A stretch of DNA of 37,882 bases from an uncultured bacterium. GTDB taxonomy: Bacteria > Planctomycetota > Phycisphaerae > Phycisphaerales > SM1A02. Under the pieces are notes generated by a model, which ran no database searches, was not told the origin of the DNA, and was given only the letters and a program-made list of their open reading frames with translations. Position numbers and translations under genes: made by a program. The number at the start of each line of letters is the position of its first letter. The stretch's first letter is position 1. This document shows positions 15,261 through 24,791 of the stretch, one piece after another. Location: assembly GCA_903831295.1 (NCBI GenBank), contig CAIKXA010000055.1, positions 1 to 37,882 of the forward strand. The letters run 5' to 3'.

Positions 15261-17081
15261 GTCCATGCCCAGCAGCGAAAGTCCTTGCGCCAAGACGCGC
15301 TTGGTTAAGAGCGACAGCCGCAAGCGGGCGAGGCGTGTTGCTTCATCGGGCGCCTTCAGAACAGGACAAGCTTGATAAAAAGTGGCGTAGCAATTGGCGA
15401 GTTCATGAAGCGCCGCGCACACGCGTTGCGGCGAGCCAAGATCGGCGGCTGATTTTATGGTTGCCGGAAAAGACAGAATGGCCAGGACAAGCGCGCGCTC
15501 GGCGGGATGGTCAAATTTCCAAGCGGAGTTTGAAATAGCGGAGTCCGCCGCATCGCTCTTAGAGATCAGGCTGGCGATGCGCGCGTGGGCATATTGAATG
15601 TAGGGACCCGTGTCGCCTTCAAAGGCGATCATGCGATCAAGGTCGAACACGTAATCCTTGATTGGGTCGCCTGAAAGATCCGCATACTTTACGGCTGCAA
15701 TGCCAACGGCTCGGCCAATTGCGGCGATTTCGTGGTCGGTGGTTCCTTGTGTCGGCGAATCCGTTTGCGTGGCGCGAAGTTTCACTTGATCAGTGCCGCG
15801 TTGAATCGCCTCATCCAGCAACGCCTTCAGCGTGAACAACTCTCCGCTGCGAGTTTTCAACGGCTTCTTGTCCGTGCCAAGCACGCTGCCAAATGCCAGG
15901 TGCGAAAGTTTGCATTGAGTTCCATCGGCGAGTTTGTTCCAGCCAATCAAATGTATGGCGTTGAAGACATCGCGAAAGTGGTCGCGTTGGCGGGCATCCA
16001 CCACATAAATAATTTCACCGGCGTGAAGTTGGGCCACGCGATAATGAACGGCCGCAAGATCCGTGGTGGCATAAAGAAATCCGCCGTCAGCCTTGCGAAT
16101 AATCAAAGGTCTTTCTTGTTCGGCAATGCGAACGATGAGGGCGCCTTGATCTTCTTGGGCAAGACCGTGGTCAATGAAAGACTGAACCGTTGGCGCGAGT
16201 TTGTCGCGATAAAAACTTTCACCGCGCGAATGCTCATTGGTTAATCGCACGCCAAGCACGCTCGCGATTTCAAGGACCTCCGCCATGGTGACATCGATCA
16301 GTTGCTGCCACGCGGCAACTGTGGCGACGTCGCCGGACTGAAGTTTCAGCAGCGTGGACTTCGCGTCTTGCTCGGCGGCAATGGCGCTTTCTTGCTGTGT
16401 TTCAAGCTCTATTACGCGGTGGGGGCCGGCGCCACGGGTGCGCGCGGCTTCAAGTCCAGCGGTATCGGTGGTGGCTTCAAGTTGTGCCGCGCGATATGCG
16501 TGGTTGAGATCCGCAAGCGTGAGTGATTTCAGATCGCGCTTCTGGCGACGCAGCGCAGACATGGTCATGGCGATGGGAAGTCCCCAATCGCCAAGATGAT
16601 TCTCACGAAACACTTTGCGACCGAGCCGCTCGTGCAGGCGCGCAACGACATCACCAAGAATGGTGCTGCGTAAATGGCCGACATGCATTTGCTTGGCCAC
16701 GTTCACGCCGCACAAATCAACCACAATCGCGTGGGGCAACGGCGCGGGTTCAATTCCAAGATCATCCATGTCCACGCGATCAAGCATGGTTTGCAGCGCC
16801 GATTGCGCAAGCTTGATATTGATGAAGCCAGGGCCGGCGATTTCCGCGGTGCCTAGCGCGGAAAGTGGAGTGGCCGCGAGAATTTTTTCCGCAACGTCGC
16901 GGGGATTTCCCTTGATGGCGCGGGCGATAGAAAGCGCGGCGTTGCATTGATAGTCACCATGCGCGGGATCGCCGCTGAACTTTATTTGCGGGTCTGCCTT
17001 GGCGGCGTCCTCGCTGATCGCGGCGGCGATGCCCTTGCGGAACGCTTGTTCAAGATCAAATCTGGGATCGCATGACGCCAT
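15243..17081 (-). CDS. argS: Arginyl-tRNA synthetase
   Basis: This class I synthetase charges tRNA-Arg. The 612-residue product has the N-terminal Add1 domain (about 1-95), the ATP motif NVAKQMHVGHLRSTILGD (HVGH), and DFLYATTDLAAVHYR-like and KPLKTRSGELFTLKALL segments. The latter stands where KMSKS is degenerate in most ArgRS. The DALR anticodon-binding domain fills the C terminus (HPAERALVLAILSFP ... YQACPVLKAPDEATRLARLRL). All family landmarks are present in order. It is followed 9 bp upstream on the same strand by the M42-type peptidase gene, so the two may be co-transcribed. Confidence 0.95.
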   Translation of the reverse strand: MASCDPRFDLEQAFRKGIAAAISEDAAKADPQIKFSGDPAHGDYQCNAALSIARAIKGNPRDVAEKILAATPLSALGTAEIAGPGFINIKLAQSALQTMLDRVDMDDLGIEPAPLPHAIVVDLCGVNVAKQMHVGHLRSTILGDVVARLHERLGRKVFRENHLGDWGLPIAMTMSALRRQKRDLKSLTLADLNHAYRAAQLEATTDTAGLEAARTRGAGPHRVIELETQQESAIAAEQDAKSTLLKLQSGDVATVAAWQQLIDVTMAEVLEIASVLGVRLTNEHSRGESFYRDKLAPTVQSFIDHGLAQEDQGALIVRIAEQERPLIIRKADGGFLYATTDLAAVHYRVAQLHAGEIIYVVDARQRDHFRDVFNAIHLIGWNKLADGTQCKLSHLAFGSVLGTDKKPLKTRSGELFTLKALLDEAIQRGTDQVKLRATQTDSPTQGTTDHEIAAIGRAVGIAAVKYADLSGDPIKDYVFDLDRMIAFEGDTGPYIQYAHARIASLISKSDAADSAISNSAWKFDHPAERALVLAILSFPATIKSAADLGSPQRVCAALHELANCYATFYQACPVLKAPDEATRLARLRLSLLTKRVLAQGLSLLGMDSPNRM

Positions 17082-17090
17082 GATTTGAGT

Positions 17091-18251
17091 CTATCGACGA
17101 GGGGGATTTTGTTTTGCGTTGAGAATAAATTTGCGGCTGTTGTACAAGGCGTCAAGGCGGGCCATTGGAATTCCCGAGCCCTCATCTTCGTCAGACAACT
17201 TGGTGGCGGCAAGTTCCAGCATGGCGATCATGCTTGCAAAATCATTGATCGAAATAAATTCTTGCCCCACGCGCGCTTTTGTTTTTCCCTTCAGCACGCC
17301 GTCAATGTCGCACATGTTGTGGTAATTGCCCAGAGGAAGGCAAAGACATGTGCTTTCAAATCCATACGCGGAAAATGCGGTGGCTTCACAGGCGCCGCCA
17401 GGCATGAGTTTGCGCTGATACATGAAAGCGGGATTCAGTTTTTTATGCTCGTCGTAAATCAGGGCGAGCGCGTTGGTGAGTTTTGGGGAAAAGACGCTGG
17501 CGCGGTCGCCCACGCGCAGAATGGCGCCGCCGCCAATTGGACTGTCCACGGGGAAAGAACGTGAATTTTCCAGACACAAAAGACGCGCGTTGCGCGGCAC
17601 CAATTTGCTGTGAATGCTGTGGAGCGCGCCGATGAAGCCAATTTCTTCTGCGCGCGTGAAAAGCAACCCAACATGCGGGGCGCTCTTGGATTTTAAAAGA
17701 CGATCAAATACGGCGAGAGCGGCGGCCGCGGCGGCAAGATCATCGCACGCGTTTGTATGCAATGTGTCACGCGTAATTCTTGCTTTAAGCAGTCGCCATC
17801 GTGCGATGTCGCCAAGCGCGATCGCTGACGTGGCCAACTTTAATCGCGCGGTGTACACGGGAAAAATCGAATCGCCTTTCAGGCGACCTGTCACGGTGGC
17901 CGTGTGTCGTTTGTCATCGGCGTCAATCACTTCAATGGAGACATTCTTGAAATACGGCTCGTGCACACCACCACGAAATTCCAATTCCAGAGTGAGCGCA
18001 TTGACCACGCGGGTCACCACAAACGCGGGGTGGTCCATGTGTGCCGTGATCAGCAATGGACGGCGCTTGTTGTTGAAGGCCCGCTGGGTGATCAAAATAT
18101 TTCCGCCGTCGTCATATTTCACCATCAACTTGGTGGCGCGCGTGGCGATCCATGCTTGAATGAAAGCGATCACCGAATCCTCGCGGCCGGCGGCGGTTGG
18201 CAATGCGGTGAGTTGCAATAATTGGCGTCTTTCGTCCTGTGATGTCTTCAT
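17091..18251 (-). CDS. M42-type zinc aminopeptidase
   Basis: A 386-residue cytoplasmic metallopeptidase of the M42/M20-like (MH) clan. Expected two-metal-site residues are visible: HMDHP (H71, D73), NACDDLAA (D170), TRAEEIGFIGA (E202 base, E203 ligand), a later acidic ligand near LENSRSF (E228) and a terminal His in GNYHNM. These enzymes trim N-terminal residues from peptides. The ATG complementary to 18249-18251 is chosen because GGAGAG precedes it by a few bases. The gene lies directly upstream of argS on the same strand and diverges from ribB by 76 bp. Confidence 0.85.
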   Translation of the reverse strand: MKTSQDERRQLLQLTALPTAAGREDSVIAFIQAWIATRATKLMVKYDDGGNILITQRAFNNKRRPLLITAHMDHPAFVVTRVVNALTLELEFRGGVHEPYFKNVSIEVIDADDKRHTATVTGRLKGDSIFPVYTARLKLATSAIALGDIARWRLLKARITRDTLHTNACDDLAAAAAALAVFDRLLKSKSAPHVGLLFTRAEEIGFIGALHSIHSKLVPRNARLLCLENSRSFPVDSPIGGGAILRVGDRASVFSPKLTNALALIYDEHKKLNPAFMYQRKLMPGGACEATAFSAYGFESTCLCLPLGNYHNMCDIDGVLKGKTKARVGQEFISINDFASMIAMLELAATKLSDEDEGSGIPMARLDALYNSRKFILNAKQNPPRR

Positions 18252-18327
18252 AGGGCTCTCCAAATGTAAATCGAAATCATGACCCAAAGCGGGGGAATTG
18301 TGTTGAGTTACAAACTACACTCACGCC

Positions 18328-19527
18328 ATGCCGCTTGCCTCTATTGATGAAATTCTGAAGGAACTTTCCGCCGGTCGCGCCATTGTTCTTGTGGACGATG
18401 AGCAGCGCGAAAACGAGGGCGACTTTGTGGTGGCCGCGGAAAAAATCACGCCCGAAATGGTGAATTTTTTAACGCGCATTGGCGGCGGATATTTATGCGT
18501 GGCTCTTGACGGCATGATTTGCGATCGGCTTGAACTGGATCTGGCGGCGTCGCGCAACAATGCGCGCAGCACCGCATTCACGGTGAGCGTGGAGGGACAT
18601 CCGCGCCACGGAATTGGAACTGGCGTGAGCGCCAAGGATCGCGCCACCACAATTCGTTTGTTGAGCGATCCAACCACGGAGTCCGCGGACTTCACGCGTC
18701 CTGGTCACGTGAATCCATTGCGCGCGCGTGACGGCGGCGTGCTTGTTCGCACGGGTCAAACCGAAGGCAGCGTAGATTTGTGCCGCCTCGCTGGCCTACA
18801 ACCCGCGGCGGCGATTATTGAAATTGTGAAGCCCGATGGCGAGATGGCGCGCTTGCCGGAGTTGAAGGAAATCTGCGCGGAGCACAAGTTGAAAATGTGC
18901 TCGGTGGAGCAGGTGATTCAGTGGCGCTTGGCGCGCGAAGTGATGGTGACGCGCGTTGAGCCGCATGATGGCGAGGACATTCAGACGCCCGAGGGAATTT
19001 TCCGTTTGTTCGCATGGCGCAGTTCGGTGGACGCGCTTCCGCACTTGGCATTCACCACTGGCGGAGTTGGGCGCTTGAACGCCAGCGGCGCCGTGGAAAA
19101 ACAAAGCAAGCCAACATTGGTGCGCATGCATCGGCGCGATATTTTTTCCGATGTGTTTGGAACGCTCAAAGATGCAAGCGGCGGCAGCGGCCAAAATGAA
19201 ATTCGCTCCGCGTTGCGCGCCATCGCCAAAGATGGCCGCGGAGTGTTGGTGTATTTGCGCAGCGAAGGCAGCGGATTTGATTTGCCTGATCGCTTGCAGC
19301 GCATTCATCGACCCATGAAGGACGATCCCAACGCGCCGGATTTAACGCGCCCTGATGGCGTCGCTTCCAAAGTGCATCCAATGGATTTGCGCGAGTTTGG
19401 CGTGGGTGGGCAAATTCTGCGCGACCTTGGATTAACTCAATTGCGGCTGTTGACCAATCATCCAAAGGGTTCCATGCCAGGATTGCATGCGTTTGGTTTG
19501 GACATTGTGGACCAGGTGAAATTGTGA
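18328..19527 (+). CDS. ribB: 3,4-dihydroxy-2-butanone-4-phosphate synthase fused to a degenerate GTP cyclohydrolase II domain
   Basis: Residues 1-205 are a complete RibB domain, which converts ribulose 5-phosphate to the four-carbon riboflavin precursor. DDEQRENEGD (23-32), GTGVSAKDRATTIR, RPGHV (124-128) and E146 are all present. Residues 206-399 follow the RibA fold (PEGIFRLFAW, VRMHRRDIFSDVFG, RGVLVYLRSEG, LREFGVGGQILRDLG, RLLTNHPK). However, none of the three zinc cysteines of RibA is there and the catalytic Tyr position is changed. GTP cyclohydrolase activity is therefore unlikely; a separate RibA is expected elsewhere. No FMN riboswitch is seen in the 76-bp upstream gap. Confidence 0.9.
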   Translation: MPLASIDEILKELSAGRAIVLVDDEQRENEGDFVVAAEKITPEMVNFLTRIGGGYLCVALDGMICDRLELDLAASRNNARSTAFTVSVEGHPRHGIGTGVSAKDRATTIRLLSDPTTESADFTRPGHVNPLRARDGGVLVRTGQTEGSVDLCRLAGLQPAAAIIEIVKPDGEMARLPELKEICAEHKLKMCSVEQVIQWRLAREVMVTRVEPHDGEDIQTPEGIFRLFAWRSSVDALPHLAFTTGGVGRLNASGAVEKQSKPTLVRMHRRDIFSDVFGTLKDASGGSGQNEIRSALRAIAKDGRGVLVYLRSEGSGFDLPDRLQRIHRPMKDDPNAPDLTRPDGVASKVHPMDLREFGVGGQILRDLGLTQLRLLTNHPKGSMPGLHAFGLDIVDQVKL

Positions 19528-20465
19528 AGCGGGTCGGCGTGTTTGCGTGTGTAGCACTCAGTGTTGTCGCGTGCGCCGCCGCGCCCGTGCAGGATGCAAG
19601 CTCCGCAAGTGCAAGTTCCGTAACTGCAAGCCCGCAAGAAAAAAATAAAGTTTCCGCGCAACAAGAAGTGGCAAAGCCTTCGAGTGATTCGGCGACATCG
19701 GCTACCGCGGCAAGTCCGGTGGATGCGACCGCTCAATTTCAATCGACCGACGCGATGTTGAGCGCGCTTGAAAAAGCTGGCGACACTATTCGGTCATTGC
19801 GCGCCAACGTGATATTCGACCGCGTGGATGCTGTCAGCGAAAATCGCGAGCGTCGCACGGGGCAAATTGTGCTCACGCAAGATTCGCAGCAGTTGAAAAG
19901 TCGCACGCTAGCGATCATGTTCGATCAGTTCATCGACGCCTCCGGTCATGCCAGTCCGCAGACCCAGCGATTTGTATTTCACGGAGGCTGGCTATTTGAA
20001 TTTGACGACGCGCGACATCAATTGATCGCGCGCGAATTAGTTCCGCCAGGCGAGCAACTTGATCCGCTGCGGATTGGTGAAGGGCCGGTGCCAATTCCGA
20101 TAGGTCAAAAAAAGGACGAGGTTTTAAGGCGATTTGAAGTGCAATTGGCGCCACTTCCTGAGCAACCTTTATTGAAGCGACTTGTGAATATTCAGGGACT
20201 TGTGATGCGCCCCAAACTGAACGCCGGTGTGGATCCAGATTTGGCGGAGATTAATGTGTGGTACGACTTGGGCACATTGATGCCGGTGGCGGTGGCGGCC
20301 ACCACCAAGGGTGGTGATCAAAAAATTCTTCTGCTGACAAAATTAGAATTGAACAAAGAGCTTGATGTAACCGCCAAGGCGTTACTTGCCACGGATCCAC
20401 CAGTGACAACAGATAAGGGCGCGGCTTGGCGTCGCGACGTGCGTCCATACAAGCCAACTCCTTGA
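19524..20465 (+). CDS. LolA-like outer-membrane lipoprotein
   Basis: A 313-residue product starting at a GTG that overlaps the ribB stop (GTGA), so translation is probably coupled. The signal MKRVGVFACVALSVVAC ends in a lipobox-like VVAC (Cys17). A Ser/Ala/Thr-rich linker (about 20-70) leads to a beta-rich domain (about 75-290) with the pattern of LolA/LolB-like lipid carriers: a helix with repeated Leu (MLSALEKAGDTIRSLRANV), strands GQIVLTQD, FVFHGGWLFEFDD, and a late INVWYDLGTLMPVAVAA. The domain assignment rests on this pattern only. Its link with the RibB neighbour is not obvious. Confidence 0.65.
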   Translation: MKRVGVFACVALSVVACAAAPVQDASSASASSVTASPQEKNKVSAQQEVAKPSSDSATSATAASPVDATAQFQSTDAMLSALEKAGDTIRSLRANVIFDRVDAVSENRERRTGQIVLTQDSQQLKSRTLAIMFDQFIDASGHASPQTQRFVFHGGWLFEFDDARHQLIARELVPPGEQLDPLRIGEGPVPIPIGQKKDEVLRRFEVQLAPLPEQPLLKRLVNIQGLVMRPKLNAGVDPDLAEINVWYDLGTLMPVAVAATTKGGDQKILLLTKLELNKELDVTAKALLATDPPVTTDKGAAWRRDVRPYKPTP

Positions 20466-20523
20466 GCGCGAATGCATTCTCCGTACATGTTCCACAAGCG
20501 CAAAACAGTGAAGAGTGGCTGGC

Positions 20524-23244
20524 ATGTTTAAAATAAAAATCCATCTTTCATGTTTGTGCGCCGCCATGATCACACTCGCCACGCACGCGGTTGATCAAGA
20601 TCTTGTGCCGGCGCGCGTTGATGTTTCTGCGGCGGTGGTGAAGGCGATCAATGAACCGTGGTTGAAGCCCGATGAGCGCCGCGATATGCGCATTCGTCAC
20701 GGCCAGTGGTCCGATGAGGATCTGAACACCACGGCTCGCAAAGCCGAGGCGGCGCTTCGCGTTTGGAAATTGCGCGACGCCTCGCTTGAATCACCTGATG
20801 CGCCGGTTGCGACGCGGGCGCAGGCCTTGGTGTGGCGCGGAGAATCCGCGCAAGCGATTTCATTGTTGGCTGGGTGCGATGATCCAGAGTGCCAATTGAT
20901 TAAGGCGCAAGCATTGTCGTTGCTGGGAAAAATGGAAGAAGCTTCCGTAATTCTGCGTAAATTGCGGGCCAAATCTGATCCCCAAAACATGGACGCAAAC
21001 GCGTTGCTTGTGGCGGCGCAAGCCACAACTCAGCTGGGAAAATTGCAAGCGCTTACGGCGCAAGATTGGCGCGCCGTTGTGGATGATCTTGGCCGCGCGC
21101 GCGAAGTGGACAAGCTTGATCCGCGCACGCCCCTTCTTGAAGGTGATATTTTAATTGACCGTCACAATCGCGCTGAGGGAGTTCCCGCATTGTGGCAAAC
21201 TCTTACGCTTGATCCGCGTTCAAGCCGCGCGTGGTTCGCGCTTGGAGAAGTGGCGTTGAGCAATTTTGATTTTGATTCGGCGCGCCTCGCTGCGGATCGG
21301 CTGCGGTTGTTGAACTCCACGCATCCGCTTGCGGATCTTCTTGATTCTGAAAGCGCTCTTTTAAGCGACGATCCAGACCGCGCCGATGCGATATTGGATG
21401 GGCTGTTGTCGCGTGAGCCACACATGCCGCAGGCATTGGCGTTGCGCGCGGCGGTTGCTGGTCGTCGTTGGAATCCAGAACTTGCGCGGCAACGCCTTGG
21501 CGAGTTTGATGAGCAATTTCCAAACAACGCGTTGGCCTACGCCACGCTTGGTCGCACATTAAGTTTGAATCGCCAATATGAATTGGGTCAACGTGCGCTC
21601 GAGGAGGCGATTCGTAGGCAGCCCGCATGGACCGAACCCCGCGGCGAACTTGGATATTTGTTGATGCAATCGGGCCGCGATCAAGAAGCGATCGCCACGC
21701 TGAAAGCCGCCGCCGAACTTGATCCGTTTGACACACGAAGTTCATTTGGTCTTTGGCTTATGGATGAACTTTCCAAATGGAAAGAGATCGACTCGCCGCA
21801 TTTCAGAATTCGCGTGAAGCCTGGCGTTGATGAAGTGATGGCGGACTTGATGCCCGACGCCTTGGAGGCCATGCACTTGGATGTCACCAAGCGATTCGCG
21901 CATGAGCCCGCCCAAAAAACCACGATCGAAGTTTTACCCGACCACGAATTTTTTGCCGTGCGCATCACCGGCATGCCGGGAATTCACACCATGGCCGCGG
22001 CCACTGGCCCGGTGATCGCGCTTGAAGTTCCCATGGAGGGCAATCCAAAAAAACATCTTGGCTTGTTTGATTGGCTTGAGGTTTTGCGACATGAATACAC
22101 GCACACGGTCACGCTAAGTCAAACGCAAAACAGAATTCCGCATTGGCTTACCGAGGCGCTTGCGGTGAGCATGGAAACCAAGCCGCGGACTTTTGAGACA
22201 TGCCAGTTGCTGGCGCGTTCATTGGCTACGGGAAAATTATTCGCACTCGACAAGATCAAGTGGGCGTTTGTGCGACCGGAGTCTCCGCAAGATCGACCGT
22301 TGGCATACGCGCAGGGTTGTTGGATGGTTGAATATCTACAAAGCAAGTGGGGCGCCGAATGTGTGCCGAAATTGCTGGAAAAATACAAACAAGGCCTTGA
22401 TGAGAACCAGGCATTTGAGCAAACGGTTGGCGTGAGTGGCGAGCAATTTTTCGCTGGATTCTTGGTGTGGGCCGCGGAGCAGGTAAGACAGTGGGGCTTG
22501 TCGCCGGAACCGTCGTTGGAAAAACTTTCCGACACGATCCGCGCCAAAGATCCACAGTTGCAAATGGCAACGCGTAAAGCGGAGCAATCCAGGCTTGACA
22601 TGCTGGCGATTTTTTTGGCGAAGCAAGTTGGAGAACCGTTTCAAGTTGCGCAATCCGTTTTGGTTGCATCGCGTTGGCCGATGGTGAAAAAACCCGCCGT
22701 TGAACTCACTGACGAATTGATTGATGGATGGCTCGCGCAATATCCAGATCAGCCAGACTTGCTTGAACTTAAGTTGCGACGCCGTTTGAAGGAGCAGCCC
22801 GAGGTGGATGGAATTGCCACGACATTGTTGCAGGCGTACGCCAAGGCGCGGCCCGTGGATCCGTATCCGCACCGGGTGTACGCGCGCGGCACGTTGACTT
22901 CGGGTGATCAACAAGCCGCGATGGAGCATTTGATCGTGTTGGATTTGCTTGAGGAGCAAAATCCAAGTTACGCGTTGGAACTCGCACGCTTGTATCGAGT
23001 TCAAAATAATTTGGCGGCCGCGCGAAAGTCGGTTGAGAAAGCCGCCCGCATCAATCCATTTGACGCGGCCACGCGGGAATTCGCGGCCACGTTGGCAATT
23101 GAAGATGGAGATTTGCAGCGCGCGCGGATTCACATTGGCGCGCTTGCGAAACTAGAGCCTGATCAAAAACGCCACGCGTTGCGTCTGGAAAAATTAGACG
23201 CGATGATCGCGGCAAAGTCGTCAAAATCGCCCGCCGCGCCTTGA
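20524..23244 (+). CDS. Exported TPR protein with gluzincin metallopeptidase domain
   Basis: A 906-residue product with a signal peptide (MFKIKIHLSCLCAAMITLATHA). Residues about 60-400 are TPR-like helical repeats (LDPRSSRAWFALGEVAL, ALAYATLGRTLSLN, ELGYLLMQSGRDQEAIATLKAAAEL). The peptidase domain has HEYTH at 523-527 and the third ligand in HWLTEALAVSME (E544), the gluzincin (peptidase MA-like) arrangement. More TPR-like repeats follow (about 750-890). No transmembrane helix is visible, so a periplasmic enzyme with protein-binding arms is likely. An in-frame GTG at 20515 is less likely than the ATG at 20524. It follows the LolA-like gene by 58 bp. Confidence 0.8.
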   Translation: MFKIKIHLSCLCAAMITLATHAVDQDLVPARVDVSAAVVKAINEPWLKPDERRDMRIRHGQWSDEDLNTTARKAEAALRVWKLRDASLESPDAPVATRAQALVWRGESAQAISLLAGCDDPECQLIKAQALSLLGKMEEASVILRKLRAKSDPQNMDANALLVAAQATTQLGKLQALTAQDWRAVVDDLGRAREVDKLDPRTPLLEGDILIDRHNRAEGVPALWQTLTLDPRSSRAWFALGEVALSNFDFDSARLAADRLRLLNSTHPLADLLDSESALLSDDPDRADAILDGLLSREPHMPQALALRAAVAGRRWNPELARQRLGEFDEQFPNNALAYATLGRTLSLNRQYELGQRALEEAIRRQPAWTEPRGELGYLLMQSGRDQEAIATLKAAAELDPFDTRSSFGLWLMDELSKWKEIDSPHFRIRVKPGVDEVMADLMPDALEAMHLDVTKRFAHEPAQKTTIEVLPDHEFFAVRITGMPGIHTMAAATGPVIALEVPMEGNPKKHLGLFDWLEVLRHEYTHTVTLSQTQNRIPHWLTEALAVSMETKPRTFETCQLLARSLATGKLFALDKIKWAFVRPESPQDRPLAYAQGCWMVEYLQSKWGAECVPKLLEKYKQGLDENQAFEQTVGVSGEQFFAGFLVWAAEQVRQWGLSPEPSLEKLSDTIRAKDPQLQMATRKAEQSRLDMLAIFLAKQVGEPFQVAQSVLVASRWPMVKKPAVELTDELIDGWLAQYPDQPDLLELKLRRRLKEQPEVDGIATTLLQAYAKARPVDPYPHRVYARGTLTSGDQQAAMEHLIVLDLLEEQNPSYALELARLYRVQNNLAAARKSVEKAARINPFDAATREFAATLAIEDGDLQRARIHIGALAKLEPDQKRHALRLEKLDAMIAAKSSKSPAAP

Positions 23245-23254
23245 TGGTGTTGGA

Positions 23255-24226
23255 TTATTTCATCCAAGGCAAGTGATCCAGATCCACATTGCCGCCGCAC
23301 AAAATAATCGCAACGCCGCGCCACTTGTGTTCTTGCGCCAATTCACGAAACGCATCCGACATCGCAACCGACACTCCAACCGCGGCGCTGGCCTCGATCG
23401 TGAGTTTCAGTTGCTCCCAAGAAAATCGCATCGCGCTGGCGATCGCGTCTTCCTCCACCACATGAATTTGATCAACAAGTTTTTGAACCACGGGAAACGT
23501 GAGTGAGCCAAGCGCACCGCGCAAGCCATCGGCGATAGTGAGTTGATTGGTGGATGGCTGGCGGATTCCTGTTGCTTTAGAGCGCGCCGCATCGTTGGCG
23601 ATCGCCGGCTCCGCGCCAATAATGGAGATGCTCGGGCGTTTACCTTTGGCCGCCACGGCGATTCCAGAAATCAATCCGCCGCCACCAACGGGCACAACAA
23701 TCGCGTCCACTTCAGGCACGTCTTCTAAAATTTCAAGCGCCATGGTGCCTTGGCCCGCCATGACATCGACATGGTTGTACGGAGGAATCACCGTGGAGCA
23801 AGTGCGCGCAACCACTTGCGCCAACATTTCCTCGCGCGCCGTGAGCGTGGGTTCACACAGCGTTATATGTGCGCCGAATTTTTTAACCGCCTCAAGCTTG
23901 GCGCGCGGCGCGTTGTGCGGCATAACAACGTGGCATGGAAATCTACGTTCGCGCGCGGCGTACGCAAGCGCCTGCCCATGGTTTCCACTGGAATGCGTTG
24001 CCACACCAGTCTCTTTGGTCGACTCAGGCAACCGACTGACCGCGTGCGCGGCGCCGCGATATTTGAAACTTCCAGTGCGCTGAAATAATTCGCACTTGGC
24101 GAACACGCGGACGTCGGCGATGTTCGACAGTGCGTCCATCTCAAGACACGGCGTTCGCACCGCGCGCCTATGAATTCGCGCGGCGGCAGCCTCAACATCG
24201 GCAAGCGTAATTGGCAGACTTGTCAT
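23255..24226 (-). CDS. PLP-dependent threonine/serine dehydratase family enzyme
   Basis: A 323-residue fold-type II PLP enzyme. The Schiff-base lysine is K55 in TGSFKYRGA, with SSGNHGQALAYAA (79-91) and a phosphate-binding PVGGGGLISG. The length without a C-terminal regulatory (ACT) domain fits catabolic threonine dehydratase, serine racemase or hydroxyaspartate ammonia-lyase; sequence reading alone cannot separate these. The ATG complementary to 24224-24226 is chosen because the upstream in-frame extension would run into the divergent dinB start. The gene ends 10 bp after the metallopeptidase stop (convergent). Confidence 0.85.
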   Translation of the reverse strand: MTSLPITLADVEAAAARIHRRAVRTPCLEMDALSNIADVRVFAKCELFQRTGSFKYRGAAHAVSRLPESTKETGVATHSSGNHGQALAYAARERRFPCHVVMPHNAPRAKLEAVKKFGAHITLCEPTLTAREEMLAQVVARTCSTVIPPYNHVDVMAGQGTMALEILEDVPEVDAIVVPVGGGGLISGIAVAAKGKRPSISIIGAEPAIANDAARSKATGIRQPSTNQLTIADGLRGALGSLTFPVVQKLVDQIHVVEEDAIASAMRFSWEQLKLTIEASAAVGVSVAMSDAFRELAQEHKWRGVAIILCGGNVDLDHLPWMK

Positions 24227-24249
24227 CAGCCGCAGGGTAACCTGCAAAC

Positions 24250-24762
24250 ATGGGAACACGCTTAGACACCATCAAACGTTTGCACGAGCACCGACATTGG
24301 GTTCGCCACAAATTACTCACCGCATCGCGCGGGCTCACAAACGATGGGCTGCGCAAATCTTTCGAAATGGGAGTTGGCAGCGTGCTGGGAACCTTCGTGC
24401 ATTTGTATGGCGCGGAAACCGTGTGGATCAACGTTCTCGAAAATAAAAATCAGTCCGCCGCATTTCCAACCCTGGAAAATTTCGCCAATCTTGAAGCGCT
24501 TGAACGGGATTGGGAATTGCTTGATCAACGTTGGGCCGCGTGGCTTGCCAACGCCAACGAAGACGCATTGGACCAAGTGGCCGAGCGGATACGTGAGGGC
24601 AAATCATTTTTGACCACCGTCATGGATGTGCTCATTCATGTCGCTACGCATCAGCATTATCACGCTGCGCAAATTGTCAATATGCTGCGGCATTTGGGCG
24701 TGAAGCCGCCTCCAGCGTGCGATTTTATTGTTCTGGCGCGCGAGCAGTTTAAGAGCGAATAA
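24250..24762 (+). CDS. DinB family protein
   Basis: A 170-residue four-helix-bundle protein. The metal-binding histidines fit DinB: FVHLYGAETVW in the second helix and HVATHQHYHAAQIVNMLRHLG near the end (H-x3-H pattern). Relatives are thiol-dependent transferases or stress proteins whose substrates are often unknown. The start ATG follows CCTGCAAAC without a strong ribosome-binding site; the divergent dehydratase starts 23 bp away. A probable -10 for the thiC leader begins four bases after its stop. Confidence 0.8.
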   Translation: MGTRLDTIKRLHEHRHWVRHKLLTASRGLTNDGLRKSFEMGVGSVLGTFVHLYGAETVWINVLENKNQSAAFPTLENFANLEALERDWELLDQRWAAWLANANEDALDQVAERIREGKSFLTTVMDVLIHVATHQHYHAAQIVNMLRHLGVKPPPACDFIVLAREQFKSE

Positions 24763-24765
24763 AAA

Positions 24766-24771
24766 TATAAG
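24766..24771 (+). promoter_or_regulatory. Possible -10 element for the thiC transcript
   Basis: TATAAG lies between the dinB stop and the TPP riboswitch and would start RNA at about 24778, some 14 bases before the aptamer. No good -35 hexamer at 17 bp is seen, so the call is weak. Confidence 0.35.
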
Positions 24772-24791
24772 TGTGACTATCATGTGGTCTT

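Noticed and set aside
15732-16244. A 170-codon open frame on the plus strand
   Set aside because: It is antisense to argS, whose family motifs are continuous through this stretch.
18252-18327. Possible FMN riboswitch before ribB
   Set aside because: None of the conserved RFN words are present and the gap is too short to hold the element.
22336-23133. A 265-codon open frame on the minus strand
   Set aside because: It is antisense to the metallopeptidase TPR region; it owes its length to the codon pattern of the real gene.
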